DNA of 54,742 bases from Clostridia bacterium (GCA_017549285.1 JAFYVE010000050.1:1-54742); one strand, 5' to 3'; counted from the first letter of the stretch, positions 17,680-25,764 are shown. Notes: generated from the letters alone by a model not told the origin. Program-made: numbers and translations.

Positions 17680-19185
17680 ATGGACAGAAAAAAATTTGTT
17701 CAGAAAAATGAAATGACTGCATTCTGCGTTGCAGGTCTCGGTCAGGGTATGATTTATGCACTTATGTCAAGCTACATAAGTGACTATTATCTCAATGTTT
17801 TACAGCTTGCGCCTATGTTTGTTCTTCTGCTTATGCTTCTTGCGCGAGTATGGGATGCAATCAATGACCCTCTTATGGGTATGATTGTTGACAGAAGTAA
17901 GCTTAAGAGCGGAAAGATGATTCCATTTATCCGTTTTGCTCTCATTCCCATTGCAATTGTAACAATACTCATGTATTTAAGCCCCAACCTTGACAAAACA
18001 CAGCTGATGATTTATTCTGCAATCGTTTATGTCGCATGGGGTATGCTCTACACGGTCGGTGACGTTTCATTCTGGGGACTTCCCAATGTTATGACTCCCG
18101 ATTCAGAAGAGAGAAGCTCTGTTATCTCTGTCAGCAAGATTTTCAACAGTATCGGTTCTGCCGTTCCTGAGGTTCTTTTCCTTGTTGTCGGTCTTATTAT
18201 GGCTGCTATCGTTGAAAATTCAGCAGAGCCTATGGATGCTCTTACTGTTCAGAAGAGAAAATATCTCATTATGGCTATCGTAACCGTAGGAATCGGTTCA
18301 GTCCTTTATGCAGTTTCCTGCTTCGGTGTCAAGGAAAGAGTAAAGATGCCCTCCCGCACACGTCAGCCCGGTGAACCTTCACAGCTCAAGAGAATCTTTA
18401 CCTGCAAGCCTCTTATGCTTGTTCTTCTTATGGGTATTCTCTCAAGCGGACGTTATATGGTCGGTGCAGCAGCAATTCACGTTGCTCGTTATTCATTCTA
18501 CATAGGACCTGACCTTACAACACTTCTTACTGAAGCAGAAAGAATCGCAGCCGTTGAGTCAAGTATCTCAACAGTAAAAACTGTTTTCCAGATAAGCTCA
18601 ATCGTCGGTCTTTTCGGCGCAACACTCTTTATGCCCAAACTTATGAAGAAGTTTGATTACAAAAAGCTTATTATTGTTTCCTGTCTTGCAGGTTTCGTTG
18701 CAAGTATCGTTACAACGATTGTCGGCTGGTTCACAATGAATCTTTACGCTTGCATTCCCTTTATTATCATATCCTGTATTCCTTTGGGCGTTATCAACAC
18801 AGTATGCTTCGCTATGATTTGCGACTGTCTTGACTATATGGAACTTAAAACAGGCTTCCGTGACAATGCTCTCGGCGCTGCCTGTCAGGGATTCATCAAT
18901 AAAATCGGCAATGCATTCGCAACATCAGGTATCGTTATTATGTATATGGTAATCGGTCTCAAGCCCGAACAGATGCTTTCATCAACAGCTGTTGTTGCGG
19001 CAACAGAAATGCCCGAAAACCTCCGTTTTGCAATGTTCACACTCGTTTCAATTGTTCCCGGTATCAGTATGCTTCTTTGCTCAATTCCTATGTTCTTCTA
19101 CAAGATTGCAGGTAAAGAAAAAGAACGTATTGTTACAGAACTTGCAGCAAAGAGAGAAGCTGAAGGTCTTGTTGTTGAAAACTAA
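17680..19185 (+). CDS. GPH-family sugar:cation symporter (MelB-like)
   Basis: A 501-residue, roughly 12-helix major facilitator protein. The segment WDAINDPLMGMIVDRSK (about residues 65-81) is the cation/sugar-site signature of glycoside-pentoside-hexuronide symporters, and the second half has the matching FLCD-type loop near CDCLDYMELKTG (about 385). It likely imports a glycoside, pentoside or glucuronide with H+ or Na+. A strong GGGAGGA ribosome site precedes ATG. No glycosidase is directly linked, so the sugar cannot be named; araB and the GH5 gene are in the same region. Confidence 0.9.
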   Translation: MDRKKFVQKNEMTAFCVAGLGQGMIYALMSSYISDYYLNVLQLAPMFVLLLMLLARVWDAINDPLMGMIVDRSKLKSGKMIPFIRFALIPIAIVTILMYLSPNLDKTQLMIYSAIVYVAWGMLYTVGDVSFWGLPNVMTPDSEERSSVISVSKIFNSIGSAVPEVLFLVVGLIMAAIVENSAEPMDALTVQKRKYLIMAIVTVGIGSVLYAVSCFGVKERVKMPSRTRQPGEPSQLKRIFTCKPLMLVLLMGILSSGRYMVGAAAIHVARYSFYIGPDLTTLLTEAERIAAVESSISTVKTVFQISSIVGLFGATLFMPKLMKKFDYKKLIIVSCLAGFVASIVTTIVGWFTMNLYACIPFIIISCIPLGVINTVCFAMICDCLDYMELKTGFRDNALGAACQGFINKIGNAFATSGIVIMYMVIGLKPEQMLSSTAVVAATEMPENLRFAMFTLVSIVPGISMLLCSIPMFFYKIAGKEKERIVTELAAKREAEGLVVEN

Positions 19186-19202
19186 TTGATTGAATAACAG
19201 AA

Positions 19203-19240
19203 AAAGACGGCTTGTTATGTTATGAGTCGTCTTTTTGTTT
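19203..19240 (+). terminator. Terminator of the GPH symporter gene
   Basis: Stem AAAGACGGCT/AGTCGTCTTT (19203-19212 with 19225-19234), T-rich tail. Confidence 0.8.
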
Positions 19241-19250
19241 ATTTTACAAC

Positions 19251-19279
19251 TTGACATTAAATATGTAATAAGTTAGAAT
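19251..19279 (+). promoter_or_regulatory. Promoter of the dockerin/cysteine-peptidase gene
   Basis: TTGACA (19251-19256), 17-bp spacer, TAGAAT (19274-19279). Confidence 0.75.
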
Positions 19280-19309
19280 ATCAGCGAATAAAAAAGAGGA
19301 GAATTTTCT

Positions 19310-20371
19310 GTGAAAAAAACGATTAAAAGAGTTATTTCATTTATATTATCAGCTGTTATATTTACAACTGTATTCACATTCGGAGCTTCTGCAGAAGAAC
19401 TTGTAAGAAGCGGTGATGTAAACAGAGATTCAACCATTTCAGCTGCCGATGCAAGACTTGCGCTTCGTATTTCAGCACATCTTGAAAATGCGAACTGGTT
19501 AATGAAGAAAAGTGCCGATGCTGACGGTAATGACAAAATAACTGCAGGTGATGCAAGAACAATTCTTCGTGTTGCGGCAAATCTTGAAGATAAAAGCATA
19601 CTTGCAGAATTTGATGCATCTGATATCCCCGAAGATGCTATTCCCCTTCTCGATAAAGATGCTTACAGCCTTTTTATGTATGAAGGTGATTTCGCAAAAA
19701 TCGATATGAGCGAAATTGACGATTCTGATAAATTCAGCTGGAAATCTTCAGATCCTGATGTTGCGTCAGTTGACACTAACGGTATCATAACAGCCCACAA
19801 AAAGGGTTACACCTGTATTATTGCAAATTACAACGGAAAAATTTACTCGTGGAATATGAAGGTCAGAAATGAACTTCAGAGAAAAATATATTCATTTCAG
19901 GATAAATATCCTGCAGGATATTACTGGAACAATCACGAACCCAGTAAAGTATATCCCGCAGTAAGTGAACAGCCCTGTACAGACCATCTTGAGCCTTATC
20001 CTAATGACCACAAATTCTGTAAAGGCCAGTGTGCAGGTTTTGCGGCACTTATGTTCCAGGAAGTTCACGGTTTTTCAATGTATTCGGGCAAAAACTATGT
20101 AAGAACAGGTGTAACATGGAACGATGTCAGAATCGGTGACTACATAAGACTTACAGGTAAATCCAATCACTCTATTTTCATTATTGATGTCATTGAAAAA
20201 GGTGATCCGCTGAGCTACAATCCTTATACAGAAGAATATTATTATGCTCAGGAAAAACAGATTATCGTTGTTCATTGCAACTGGGGTGTAAACTGCGATA
20301 TCAGATGGGATGATATGTTCGTCACATCAACAAGACAGATTGCTCCCGAATACTGTTATTCACCGATATAA
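19310..20371 (+). CDS. Secreted N-terminal dockerin, Ig-like and papain/NlpC-like cysteine peptidase protein
   Basis: A 353-residue secreted protein beginning at GTG (19310) after AGAGGAG. Signal peptide about 1-28. Residues ~33-95 are a type I dockerin with two calcium-loop/F-hand repeats (GDVNRDSTISAADARLAL and ADADGNDKITAGDARTIL). Residues ~115-190 resemble a BIG2 Ig-like domain (SSDPDVASVDTNGIITA). The C-terminal ~130 residues have a plausible Cys-His-Asn triad: QCAGFAAL (C about 240), NHSIFIID (H about 286) and HCNWG (N about 324), like CHAP/NlpC-P60 or bacteriocin-type amidases. The dockerin is at the N-terminus, the reverse of the usual C-terminal position. The target may be peptidoglycan or protein; this part is inference. 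Confidence 0.8.
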   Translation: MKKTIKRVISFILSAVIFTTVFTFGASAEELVRSGDVNRDSTISAADARLALRISAHLENANWLMKKSADADGNDKITAGDARTILRVAANLEDKSILAEFDASDIPEDAIPLLDKDAYSLFMYEGDFAKIDMSEIDDSDKFSWKSSDPDVASVDTNGIITAHKKGYTCIIANYNGKIYSWNMKVRNELQRKIYSFQDKYPAGYYWNNHEPSKVYPAVSEQPCTDHLEPYPNDHKFCKGQCAGFAALMFQEVHGFSMYSGKNYVRTGVTWNDVRIGDYIRLTGKSNHSIFIIDVIEKGDPLSYNPYTEEYYYAQEKQIIVVHCNWGVNCDIRWDDMFVTSTRQIAPEYCYSPI

Positions 20372-20377
20372 AAAAAC

Positions 20378-20405
20378 AAAGGTACCTTCTCAGGTACCTT
20401 TTATT
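20378..20405. terminator. Bidirectional terminator
   Basis: Perfect 10-bp stem (20378-20387 with 20392-20401), TCTC loop, A-run before and T-run after; it lies between convergent genes. Confidence 0.9.
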
Positions 20406-20407
20406 TA

Positions 20408-21316
20408 TCACTTTAAAAAAATGGGGTTTGTCCAAGCTCTGTTGCCATCTTTATCCATAACAACAGCACGGATATAAGTCCAGTCATCATTCATATCAAA
20501 TGAAGATTCGGAAACATCACAGAACTGTTTTGAAGGATGTTTATCGGCACAGAACCATATTTTTGAGCACTCTTCGGATGCCTTCACATAAGCTTTGCCG
20601 TCTTCAATATAAAAATCGTCAATTACAGGGCCTGTTGATGAATAGAAACTGCCGTTTTTGAGTGCATCGAGAATTGAATCAACATTGTTTTCAGCATTGA
20701 CCATTACCCAGCCTTTGCAGTGATGATGTTTCTGATGCCCGTCGTCTACAGCAACGCCCCAGAGCTTATGACCGTTGCCGAGCATTTCGTCCCAATACGG
20801 AGCGTTCTTATCCATATCATTTTCAATAACACAGCCTGAATTCCAGATTTCCATCGCAAAATAGCCTTTGAGATTCTCAAAATATCTTGCAGGCGTACCG
20901 CTCCATTCAGGATGACAATAGAAAATCAGATTATTTTTAGCAACAACGGCATTAAGATATTTCTGAAAATCAACATCAGATTTTACATCTTTGCATATAA
21001 ACTCTTCATCCTGAGAGAATCCGTTTGAGTTACCGTCTGAACCGATACATACAGTGTGATATGTTCTGAAACCGTTTTCACGGTCAAATGTGCCGTCAAT
21101 TTCCATTCCGGGGATAAGTGTGATTCCTGTTTCAGGTGCATAATGAGCATAATTATATTTACGATGGTCGGTCAGAGCAAGAAAGTCATAACCATTCTCC
21201 TTATGAAGTATAAGTGTTTCTTCAGGAGTGCATTTGCCGTCAGAACGTGTTGTGTGACAATGCAGACCGCCTTTGAGCATTTTATTTTCTTTTGTAAATG
21301 CAGATTGTCTTATCAT
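20408..21316 (-). CDS. PHP-domain metal-dependent phosphoesterase
   Basis: A 302-residue PHP (polymerase and histidinol phosphatase) domain protein. Metal-site motifs are GLHCHTTRSDG (about 17-27), ALTDHRKY (about 50), PGMEIDG (about 70), FYCHPEWSG (about 140) and VAVDDGHQ (about 200). Stand-alone PHP proteins hydrolyse phosphomonoesters or diesters; the substrate here is unknown. The start ATG at 21316 follows AAGGGGA; an upstream in-frame start at 21376 would overlap the -35 element. Monocistronic. Confidence 0.88.
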   Translation of the reverse strand: MIRQSAFTKENKMLKGGLHCHTTRSDGKCTPEETLILHKENGYDFLALTDHRKYNYAHYAPETGITLIPGMEIDGTFDRENGFRTYHTVCIGSDGNSNGFSQDEEFICKDVKSDVDFQKYLNAVVAKNNLIFYCHPEWSGTPARYFENLKGYFAMEIWNSGCVIENDMDKNAPYWDEMLGNGHKLWGVAVDDGHQKHHHCKGWVMVNAENNVDSILDALKNGSFYSSTGPVIDDFYIEDGKAYVKASEECSKIWFCADKHPSKQFCDVSESSFDMNDDWTYIRAVVMDKDGNRAWTNPIFLK

Positions 21317-21347
21317 AAAAAAGTCCCCTTGCATATTTGATAATTCA

Positions 21348-21376
21348 ATAATATCATAGCAGTACACCACTTTCAA
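21348..21376 (-). promoter_or_regulatory. Promoter of the PHP-domain gene
   Basis: TTGAAA (21376-21371), 17-bp spacer, TATTAT (21353-21348). Confidence 0.65.
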
Positions 21377-21399
21377 GCATAAAAAATTTGATTATAATA

Positions 21400-21428
21400 T
21401 TGACAAACAAAAACGAAAATGATATTAT
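21400..21428 (+). promoter_or_regulatory. Promoter upstream of the tRNA-Leu locus
   Basis: TTGACA (21400-21405), 17-bp spacer, TATTAT (21423-21428). It stands about 20 bp before the truncated tRNA 5' copy (21449) rather than before the intact tRNA (21622), implying that it was the original tRNA promoter. Confidence 0.75.
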
Positions 21429-21443
21429 ATTTAGGCGTTATTA

Positions 21444-21470
21444 AATATGCGGATGTGGCGGAATTGGCAG
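21444..21470 (+). repeat. Duplicated 5' end of tRNA-Leu (27-bp direct repeat, copy 1)
   Basis: These 27 bp are identical to 21617-21643, which contain the first 22 bases of the intact tRNA-Leu. After position 21470 the sequence diverges into a 146-bp hairpin-rich stretch. The tRNA fragment has no anticodon arm and cannot be functional. Confidence 0.9.
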
Positions 21471-21616
21471 CATCAGCACCGAAGCGCTCCCTGTGGGAGA
21501 TAAAGCGAGGTGATGATGGCGCAGCGGTCAGAATTCTGCGAAGCGAACAGTGAGCAAAGAATTTTGGGCACCGCAAGAGTACCGCGGACAATTACTACTG
21601 CGGATAAAAAAAAGTT
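21471..21616 (+). other. Hairpin-rich insert between the tRNA 5' copy and the intact tRNA
   Basis: 146 bp without a credible gene, visibly more GC-rich than its surroundings. It has several short palindromes (for example CTCCC/GGGAG and GCGGT/ACCGC) and the phrase GCGAAGCGAAC, similar in style to GCGAAGCAAAG in the stretch after the tRNA (21742-21885). It looks like a small repetitive element inserted at the tRNA 5' side. Confidence 0.6.
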
Positions 21617-21621
21617 AATAT

Positions 21622-21709
21622 GCGGATGTGGCGGAATTGGCAGACGCGCTAGATTCAGGTTCTAGTGAACGCTAAGTTCATGTGGGTTCAAGTCCCGTCA
21701 TCCGCACCA
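21622..21709 (+). tRNA. tRNA-Leu (anticodon CAG), CCA encoded
   Basis: An 88-nt class II tRNA. Acceptor GCGGATG pairs with CATCCGC, followed by A-CCA. The anticodon stem CTAGA/TCTAG encloses the loop TTCAGGT, giving anticodon CAG. A long variable arm (GAACGCTAAGTTC) is typical of leucine tRNAs, and the T-arm GGGTTCAAGTCCC is intact. The D-arm contains GGCGGAATTGGCAGACGC. It is followed by a terminator at 21714. Confidence 0.95.
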
Positions 21710-21741
21710 AGATTCCCGATGCCTTGTGCATCGGGAGTTTT
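21703..21741 (+). repeat. 39-bp direct repeat, left copy (tRNA 3' end plus terminator)
   Basis: Identical to 23132-23170. It spans the last bases of tRNA-Leu and the whole terminator hairpin (stem 21714-21722 with 21728-21736, T-run after). The pair encloses about 1.4 kb and behaves like an attachment-site or recombination duplication. Confidence 0.9.
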
Positions 21742-21742
21742 T
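21714..21742 (+). terminator. Terminator of tRNA-Leu
   Basis: Nine-base-pair stem TCCCGATGC/GCATCGGGA, 5-base loop, T5 tail. Confidence 0.9.
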
Positions 21743-21885
21743 ATTTTCCACGGGACTTGAACCCTAAGAGGGTGAGGAACGTTAAGAAAACAGTCCGGTG
21801 GACTGTTTTTAGATCCGAAGTCCGAGGCGGGTACTGTTGCACAGCAACGGTCGCCGAGGATGCAGGATTTGCGAAGCAAAGCCGT
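21742..21885 (+). other. Hairpin-rich stretch after tRNA-Leu
   Basis: No gene is visible. It starts with an inverted copy of the tRNA T-arm (GGGACTTGAACCC at about 21753-21765), then a palindrome AAACAGTCC/GGACTGTTT, then GC-rich repeats such as GCGAAGCAAAGCC, and runs into a duplicate of the tRNA 3' end. Confidence 0.6.
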
Positions 21886-21903
21886 GTCCCGTCATCCGCA
21901 CCA
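21886..21903 (+). repeat. Duplicated 3' end of tRNA-Leu (18 bp)
   Basis: GTCCCGTCATCCGCACCA, identical to the last 18 bases of the intact tRNA (21692-21709). A second terminator follows directly. Confidence 0.9.
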
Positions 21904-21906
21904 TAT

Positions 21907-21947
21907 TGAGTATTCATAAGGGATTCTCTTGTGAATACTCATTTTTT
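21907..21947 (+). terminator. Terminator after the tRNA 3' duplicate
   Basis: Perfect 10-bp stem TGAGTATTCA/TGAATACTCA (21907-21916 with 21932-21941), then T6. Confidence 0.9.
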
Positions 21948-21998
21948 GCATTTAAAAATCTGCATGATGAAACACAAGCATGAAGATATGTATTCAGG

Positions 21999-22028
21999 TT
22001 GATTTGTCTGCTAGGATTGTGGTATAAT
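21999..22028 (+). promoter_or_regulatory. Promoter of the nuclease-like gene
   Basis: TTGATT (21999-22004), 18-bp spacer, TATAAT (22023-22028). Confidence 0.7.
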
Positions 22029-22060
22029 TATAAATATAAATTTTTGTGAGGTAGATACTA

Positions 22061-23017
22061 ATGCAAAAACATAAAATACTTACTGACCACATAAAAGAAT
22101 TGACAAACATAGAATATGGAAAATGGAACTCTGGTGAAACCGATTCGGATGATACTATGGTTATGCCATCAGTTTCATATAATAGTGCAGTATATAGATT
22201 TCTTTTTGATTTTGAACTGTTTATAGCAAAAAAAACTGACATAATTCATCATAATTACGAAGATGTTTTGAAGCAAGCTAAAATAAAAAATAACATACAA
22301 GATTTTTATAATACTGATATTAATATTTTATCTTCGGATGTAATTCTTGCCATGATAATAGGGATACTTCGGAAAGATCGTTTTTGTGAGGGTATTCTTT
22401 TAGAAGCTTTTGATAACGGAATTATATTAAAATGGCTAAAAAGAATCAAAGAAATAGATAAAAAGGAAGAAATCACAGATAAAATAGATAAAGCAATTAA
22501 ATCCATCTGGAAAAAAGATATTCCTGCTGATTATGAGAATGGTTGGCTTCTCAAGGAAGACACTTTGAAAAATACTTTCTATTTTCATTTAAGAAAACGC
22601 TTAGGTAAGTTTTTTGCTGAGAACAATATCAGAATTTTTACTGAATTTTCAGATGGCATTTTCTATGATACCAAATGCAGACCTGATATGGTAATTGCAA
22701 AAGTAAATCTGGAAGCAGAAGAAGATTGCTTATGTAATTGTATTACTGACTATTTGGCTGTAATAGAATTCAAGTTTAAAAATGGTTACATAGCATCAAA
22801 TGATATATACAAGGATTATGCAAAGCTTCGAAAATATGCCAACAGATTTAAAATAAACAGCAAGCTTTATATGGCAACGATATGGGAATACGAAGATAAT
22901 GAAACTTGTTGGGAATCCGAAAAGAATAAATGGGCAAAGGGAAAATTAACTGAGTTAAATGCTTCATACACCCCCGGAACATACGACATGCATTTTTACA
23001 TAAAAGAACACAAATAG
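22061..23017 (+). CDS. PD-(D/E)XK nuclease-like protein on a tRNA-linked insert
   Basis: A 318-residue soluble protein. The C-terminal half has an apparent restriction-endonuclease-fold core: CRPDMVIAK (acidic residue about 209), then LAVIEFKFK with an E-x-K triad end (E about 236, K about 238), followed by a helix rich in Tyr/Lys, and ATIWEYED. The N-terminal half is helical with no motif I know. The coding sequence is richer in A, ATA and AAA codons than its neighbours. It lies alone between two copies of a 39-bp direct repeat beside tRNA-Leu, with its own promoter, GAGGT ribosome site and terminator. A stand-alone defence or DNA-processing nuclease is plausible but unproven; no methylase or toxin partner is present. 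Confidence 0.6.
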   Translation: MQKHKILTDHIKELTNIEYGKWNSGETDSDDTMVMPSVSYNSAVYRFLFDFELFIAKKTDIIHHNYEDVLKQAKIKNNIQDFYNTDINILSSDVILAMIIGILRKDRFCEGILLEAFDNGIILKWLKRIKEIDKKEEITDKIDKAIKSIWKKDIPADYENGWLLKEDTLKNTFYFHLRKRLGKFFAENNIRIFTEFSDGIFYDTKCRPDMVIAKVNLEAEEDCLCNCITDYLAVIEFKFKNGYIASNDIYKDYAKLRKYANRFKINSKLYMATIWEYEDNETCWESEKNKWAKGKLTELNASYTPGTYDMHFYIKEHK

Positions 23018-23031
23018 ATTTTTTAGTCTTT

Positions 23032-23066
23032 AACTGCTCTCACATTAGTGGGGGCAGTTTATATAT
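23032..23066 (+). terminator. Terminator of the nuclease-like gene
   Basis: Twelve-base-pair stem with two wobble pairs (23032-23043 with 23048-23059), ATTA loop, weak TATATAT tail. Confidence 0.6.
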
Positions 23067-23131
23067 ATCAAAACCATTCCTAATAGTAATTGGAATAAGC
23101 AATAAAATCAGGTAAACCCCTTATGAACACT

Positions 23132-23170
23132 CGCACCAAGATTCCCGATGCCTTGTGCATCGGGAGTTTT
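23132..23170 (+). repeat. 39-bp direct repeat, right copy
   Basis: Identical to 21703-21741, including the tRNA terminator hairpin but only the last bases of the tRNA. It marks the right end of the micro-island. Confidence 0.9.
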
Positions 23171-23200
23171 ATTTTTACTCCTAAAGGAGCAAAGAAAACA

Positions 23201-23229
23201 CCATCCTGAAACTTATTGTTTCAGGATGG
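23201..23229 (-). terminator. Terminator of the secreted EEP-family gene
   Basis: Perfect 12-bp stem CCATCCTGAAAC/GTTTCAGGATGG; on the minus strand it is followed by a T-rich TGTTTTCTTT. Confidence 0.8.
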
Positions 23230-23251
23230 CAAAAGTATAATTTTATTATGT

Positions 23252-24838
23252 TTATGCTAATTCTTTGAGCAATTCAGGAAGATTGCCGAGATCTGAAAGA
23301 ACCATGGCAAGAGCTTTAAAAATCCACTTAATACGATTAATAAACTCATTTACTGCAGGTTTTGCAATCTCAAGCTCCTGTGTATTTTCAACGAAATCTG
23401 AAGTCTTTATGAATGTAAAATCACATTCTGCTGAAGAATGGTCTGAAATGACATCGCCGTTTTCATTGCAGACTTCAACATATCTGAAATCATTTACAAC
23501 AATATCTACACCGCCGCCGGCTTTATACATAAATCTTTCAACTGAATCCCAGTTGCCCCATGCAGGAAGACCTGATATATGCCAGTTGTACAAATTAAAA
23601 TAATCACCGTTGTTGTGGTGTTCTATCCATGCATCTTTAAGTCCGCATTCAAGATAAAGAGTTTTATAAAGTGCTCCGTCATCTTCATGAACATGCATAT
23701 GATTATTAAAATCGCCTGTTACAATTACAGGTCTGTCATTCTCAGCAGAGCGTGCCTTTATAAATTCTGCAAGCTGTTTATACTGACTTGATCTTGCCTT
23801 GATTGAACCTTCACCGCCGTAAGCATCTGCATGAAGATTGTAGAAATCAACATAAATACCGTTGCCGATATCAATAACAGAATATACAAAGCCTTTAGGT
23901 GTAAGTTCATCTGAACCGTCTGAAAGAATTCCGCAGGCATCGTTCCATGTTACACGTGTTTCGTTATAAACGGGCATATTCTTTGTGAAGACGTTAAGTC
24001 CGTCACCGCCAGGAACAGCTCCGGTATGATTTGTCATATAGTTAAAACCGTTCATGCTGTCAACAAGGTTGTTATGATAACCGAAATCTTCCTGAACAGC
24101 AACAATATCAAAGCCGTTTTCTGAAAGATATTTACCTGCTGTCTGCTGATTAGCGGCAACATTTACACCTTTGAAAGTTTCAAAAGGAAGACCTGCAACA
24201 TTGAAATTTACTGTTCTGACAGTATATTTTTCAGAAGCATCATAATCGTAAAGCTTTACATCGAAATAATCTGTAAATGTTTCACCGTTGCATTTGTAGA
24301 CAAGCTTCCAGTAAATCTTGTCATAATCCCTGAAACCTTTAACATCTTTATCTTTAAGGAAGTCTCTGTATAAAACACCGTATTCATCATTTTCAGCAAT
24401 TTCTTCAATACGATTGAATGTCATAGGCTGTGTATAGTCAATGTTTCCGTTTTCATCTTTTACCCAGTAAAACGGATTATCTACAGCATTAAGAGAAAAA
24501 CCTCTCCAATCTGTTTCACCGTTGAGTGATACACGGCATTCTATTTCTGTAGTGCCTGCAGGGAACACGAACTTATATGCAAGATCGTTGATTTCACGTG
24601 ATATTGTATAATCACCTGCAACACTTTTTTCTTTGATTTCATATGACTGTATGCTCGGGAATTCCATCTGATAAAGAGTTGATTTGTAAAGGAAAGGAGA
24701 CATTTCAACTTTAACACCGTTTTCGGTTTCAAAACTTTCAGCAGATGCAATCACACCCGAAGACAGCGGTGAACCGACTAAGCAGAAACAACTCATAGTG
24801 ATTACAAGAGTCAGAATCAGACATAAAACTTTTTTCAC
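23252..24838 (-). CDS. Secreted endonuclease/exonuclease/phosphatase (EEP) family protein
   Basis: A 528-residue secreted protein. It starts at GTG (24838), has a signal peptide (about 1-34) and an N-terminal beta-rich domain of about 170 residues of unknown type. The EEP domain (about 230-480) shows VRTVNFNVAGL, DIVAVQED (catalytic Glu), VTGDFNNHMH and ISDHSSAECDF, the set shared by DNase I-like nucleases, inositol phosphatases and sphingomyelinases. A membrane-lipid or nucleic-acid target cannot be distinguished. The C-terminal ~40 residues form a hydrophobic, amphipathic helix that could associate with the membrane. It is monocistronic. Confidence 0.85.
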   Translation of the reverse strand: MKKVLCLILTLVITMSCFCLVGSPLSSGVIASAESFETENGVKVEMSPFLYKSTLYQMEFPSIQSYEIKEKSVAGDYTISREINDLAYKFVFPAGTTEIECRVSLNGETDWRGFSLNAVDNPFYWVKDENGNIDYTQPMTFNRIEEIAENDEYGVLYRDFLKDKDVKGFRDYDKIYWKLVYKCNGETFTDYFDVKLYDYDASEKYTVRTVNFNVAGLPFETFKGVNVAANQQTAGKYLSENGFDIVAVQEDFGYHNNLVDSMNGFNYMTNHTGAVPGGDGLNVFTKNMPVYNETRVTWNDACGILSDGSDELTPKGFVYSVIDIGNGIYVDFYNLHADAYGGEGSIKARSSQYKQLAEFIKARSAENDRPVIVTGDFNNHMHVHEDDGALYKTLYLECGLKDAWIEHHNNGDYFNLYNWHISGLPAWGNWDSVERFMYKAGGGVDIVVNDFRYVEVCNENGDVISDHSSAECDFTFIKTSDFVENTQELEIAKPAVNEFINRIKWIFKALAMVLSDLGNLPELLKELA

Positions 24839-24865
24839 AAAAATCCCACCTGTTAATTTTTTTCT

Positions 24866-24874
24866 ATTATATCA
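24866..24874 (-). promoter_or_regulatory. Extended -10 promoter of the EEP-family gene
   Basis: Minus strand TGATATAAT, an extended -10 with no convincing -35. Confidence 0.5.
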
Positions 24875-24936
24875 TATTTTCAATAAACAATGTTAACAAG
24901 CTGTGAACTCAACCATTTTTATATTACATCAGATTT

Positions 24937-25764
24937 TTAATAATTCTCTTTTATCATCGCAATTTCTTTTGCATAGCCATCGAGTTCATTGGGAGTTTCG
25001 AGATTTATAGGAAGCCCTTCGAGCTGCGGCATTTTTATAAACTTCATAAGTGCTTCAAATCCGATATGACCGTCACCTATTTTCTCGTGTCTGTCCTTAT
25101 GAGCCCCCATAGGATTCATACTGTCATTAAGATGAATTGCCTTGAGTCTGTCAATGCCGATTATTCTGTCAAACTCTTCAAGCACATGCTCGGGATTGTT
25201 GATTATGTCATATCCCGCATCAGAAATATGGCATGTATCAAGACAGACACCAAGTTTATCCCCAAGTTCTGTTCTGTCAATAATCGCTCTGATTTCCTCA
25301 AAACTTCTGCCTACTTCACTTCCCTTTCCCGCCATTGTTTCAAGAAGAACTGTTGTTGTCATTTCAGGGAAAAGCACCTTATTGAGAACATCTGCAATCA
25401 GCTCAATTCCCTTTTCTGCCCCCTGTCCTACGTGGCTGCCGGGATGGAAATTATAGTAATTATCGGGGATATATTCCATTCTTTTAAGGTCATCGGCAAA
25501 AGTCATAAGTGCAAAATCCCTTACTCTCTCTTCGGCACCTGCCGCATTGAGAGTATAGGGTGCATGAGCCACAATTCTGCCGAAATTGTGCTCTTTTGCA
25601 AACTCAAGATAAGCTTTTACATCGTTTTCATCAATATCTTTTGCCGCACCGCCACGGGGATTTCGTGTAAAAAACTGAAACGTATTAGCCCCTATTGAAT
25701 GAGCCTGTTTACCCATCGCAAGGAATCCCTTTGAAGCCGACAAGTGGCAACCTATATATAACAT
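24937..25764 (-). CDS. nfo: Endonuclease IV (AP endonuclease)
   Basis: A 275-residue TIM-barrel zinc enzyme that cuts DNA 5' of abasic sites in base excision repair. Family motifs are [10 protein letters not shown] at the N-terminus, [24 protein letters not shown] (about 104), [10 protein letters not shown] (about 143), [13 protein letters not shown] (about 175) and [20 protein letters not shown] (about 210). The ATG directly follows the stop of the metal ATPase gene, and its GGAGG site lies inside that gene's end, so it is the last gene of the metal-resistance operon. Linking DNA repair with metal export would be sensible because heavy metals cause DNA damage; that reason is inference. Confidence 0.96.
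   Translation of the reverse strand: MLYIGCHLSASKGFLAMGKQAHSIGANTFQFFTRNPRGGAAKDIDENDVKAYLEFAKEHNFGRIVAHAPYTLNAAGAEERVRDFALMTFADDLKRMEYIPDNYYNFHPGSHVGQGAEKGIELIADVLNKVLFPEMTTTVLLETMAGKGSEVGRSFEEIRAIIDRTELGDKLGVCLDTCHISDAGYDIINNPEHVLEEFDRIIGIDRLKAIHLNDSMNPMGAHKDRHEKIGDGHIGFEALMKFIKMPQLEGLPINLETPNELDGYAKEIAMIKENY

Noticed and set aside
21317-21376. Longer N-terminus for the PHP protein
   Set aside because: It would start inside the -35 element; a good ribosome site precedes the ATG at 21316.
21682-21909. 75-codon ORF running through tRNA-Leu
   Set aside because: It overlaps the tRNA, its terminator and repeat DNA; no ribosome site.
21400-23250. Prophage or integrative element with integrase at tRNA-Leu
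   Set aside because: Direct repeats exist, but no integrase, excisionase or phage gene is present in the insert.
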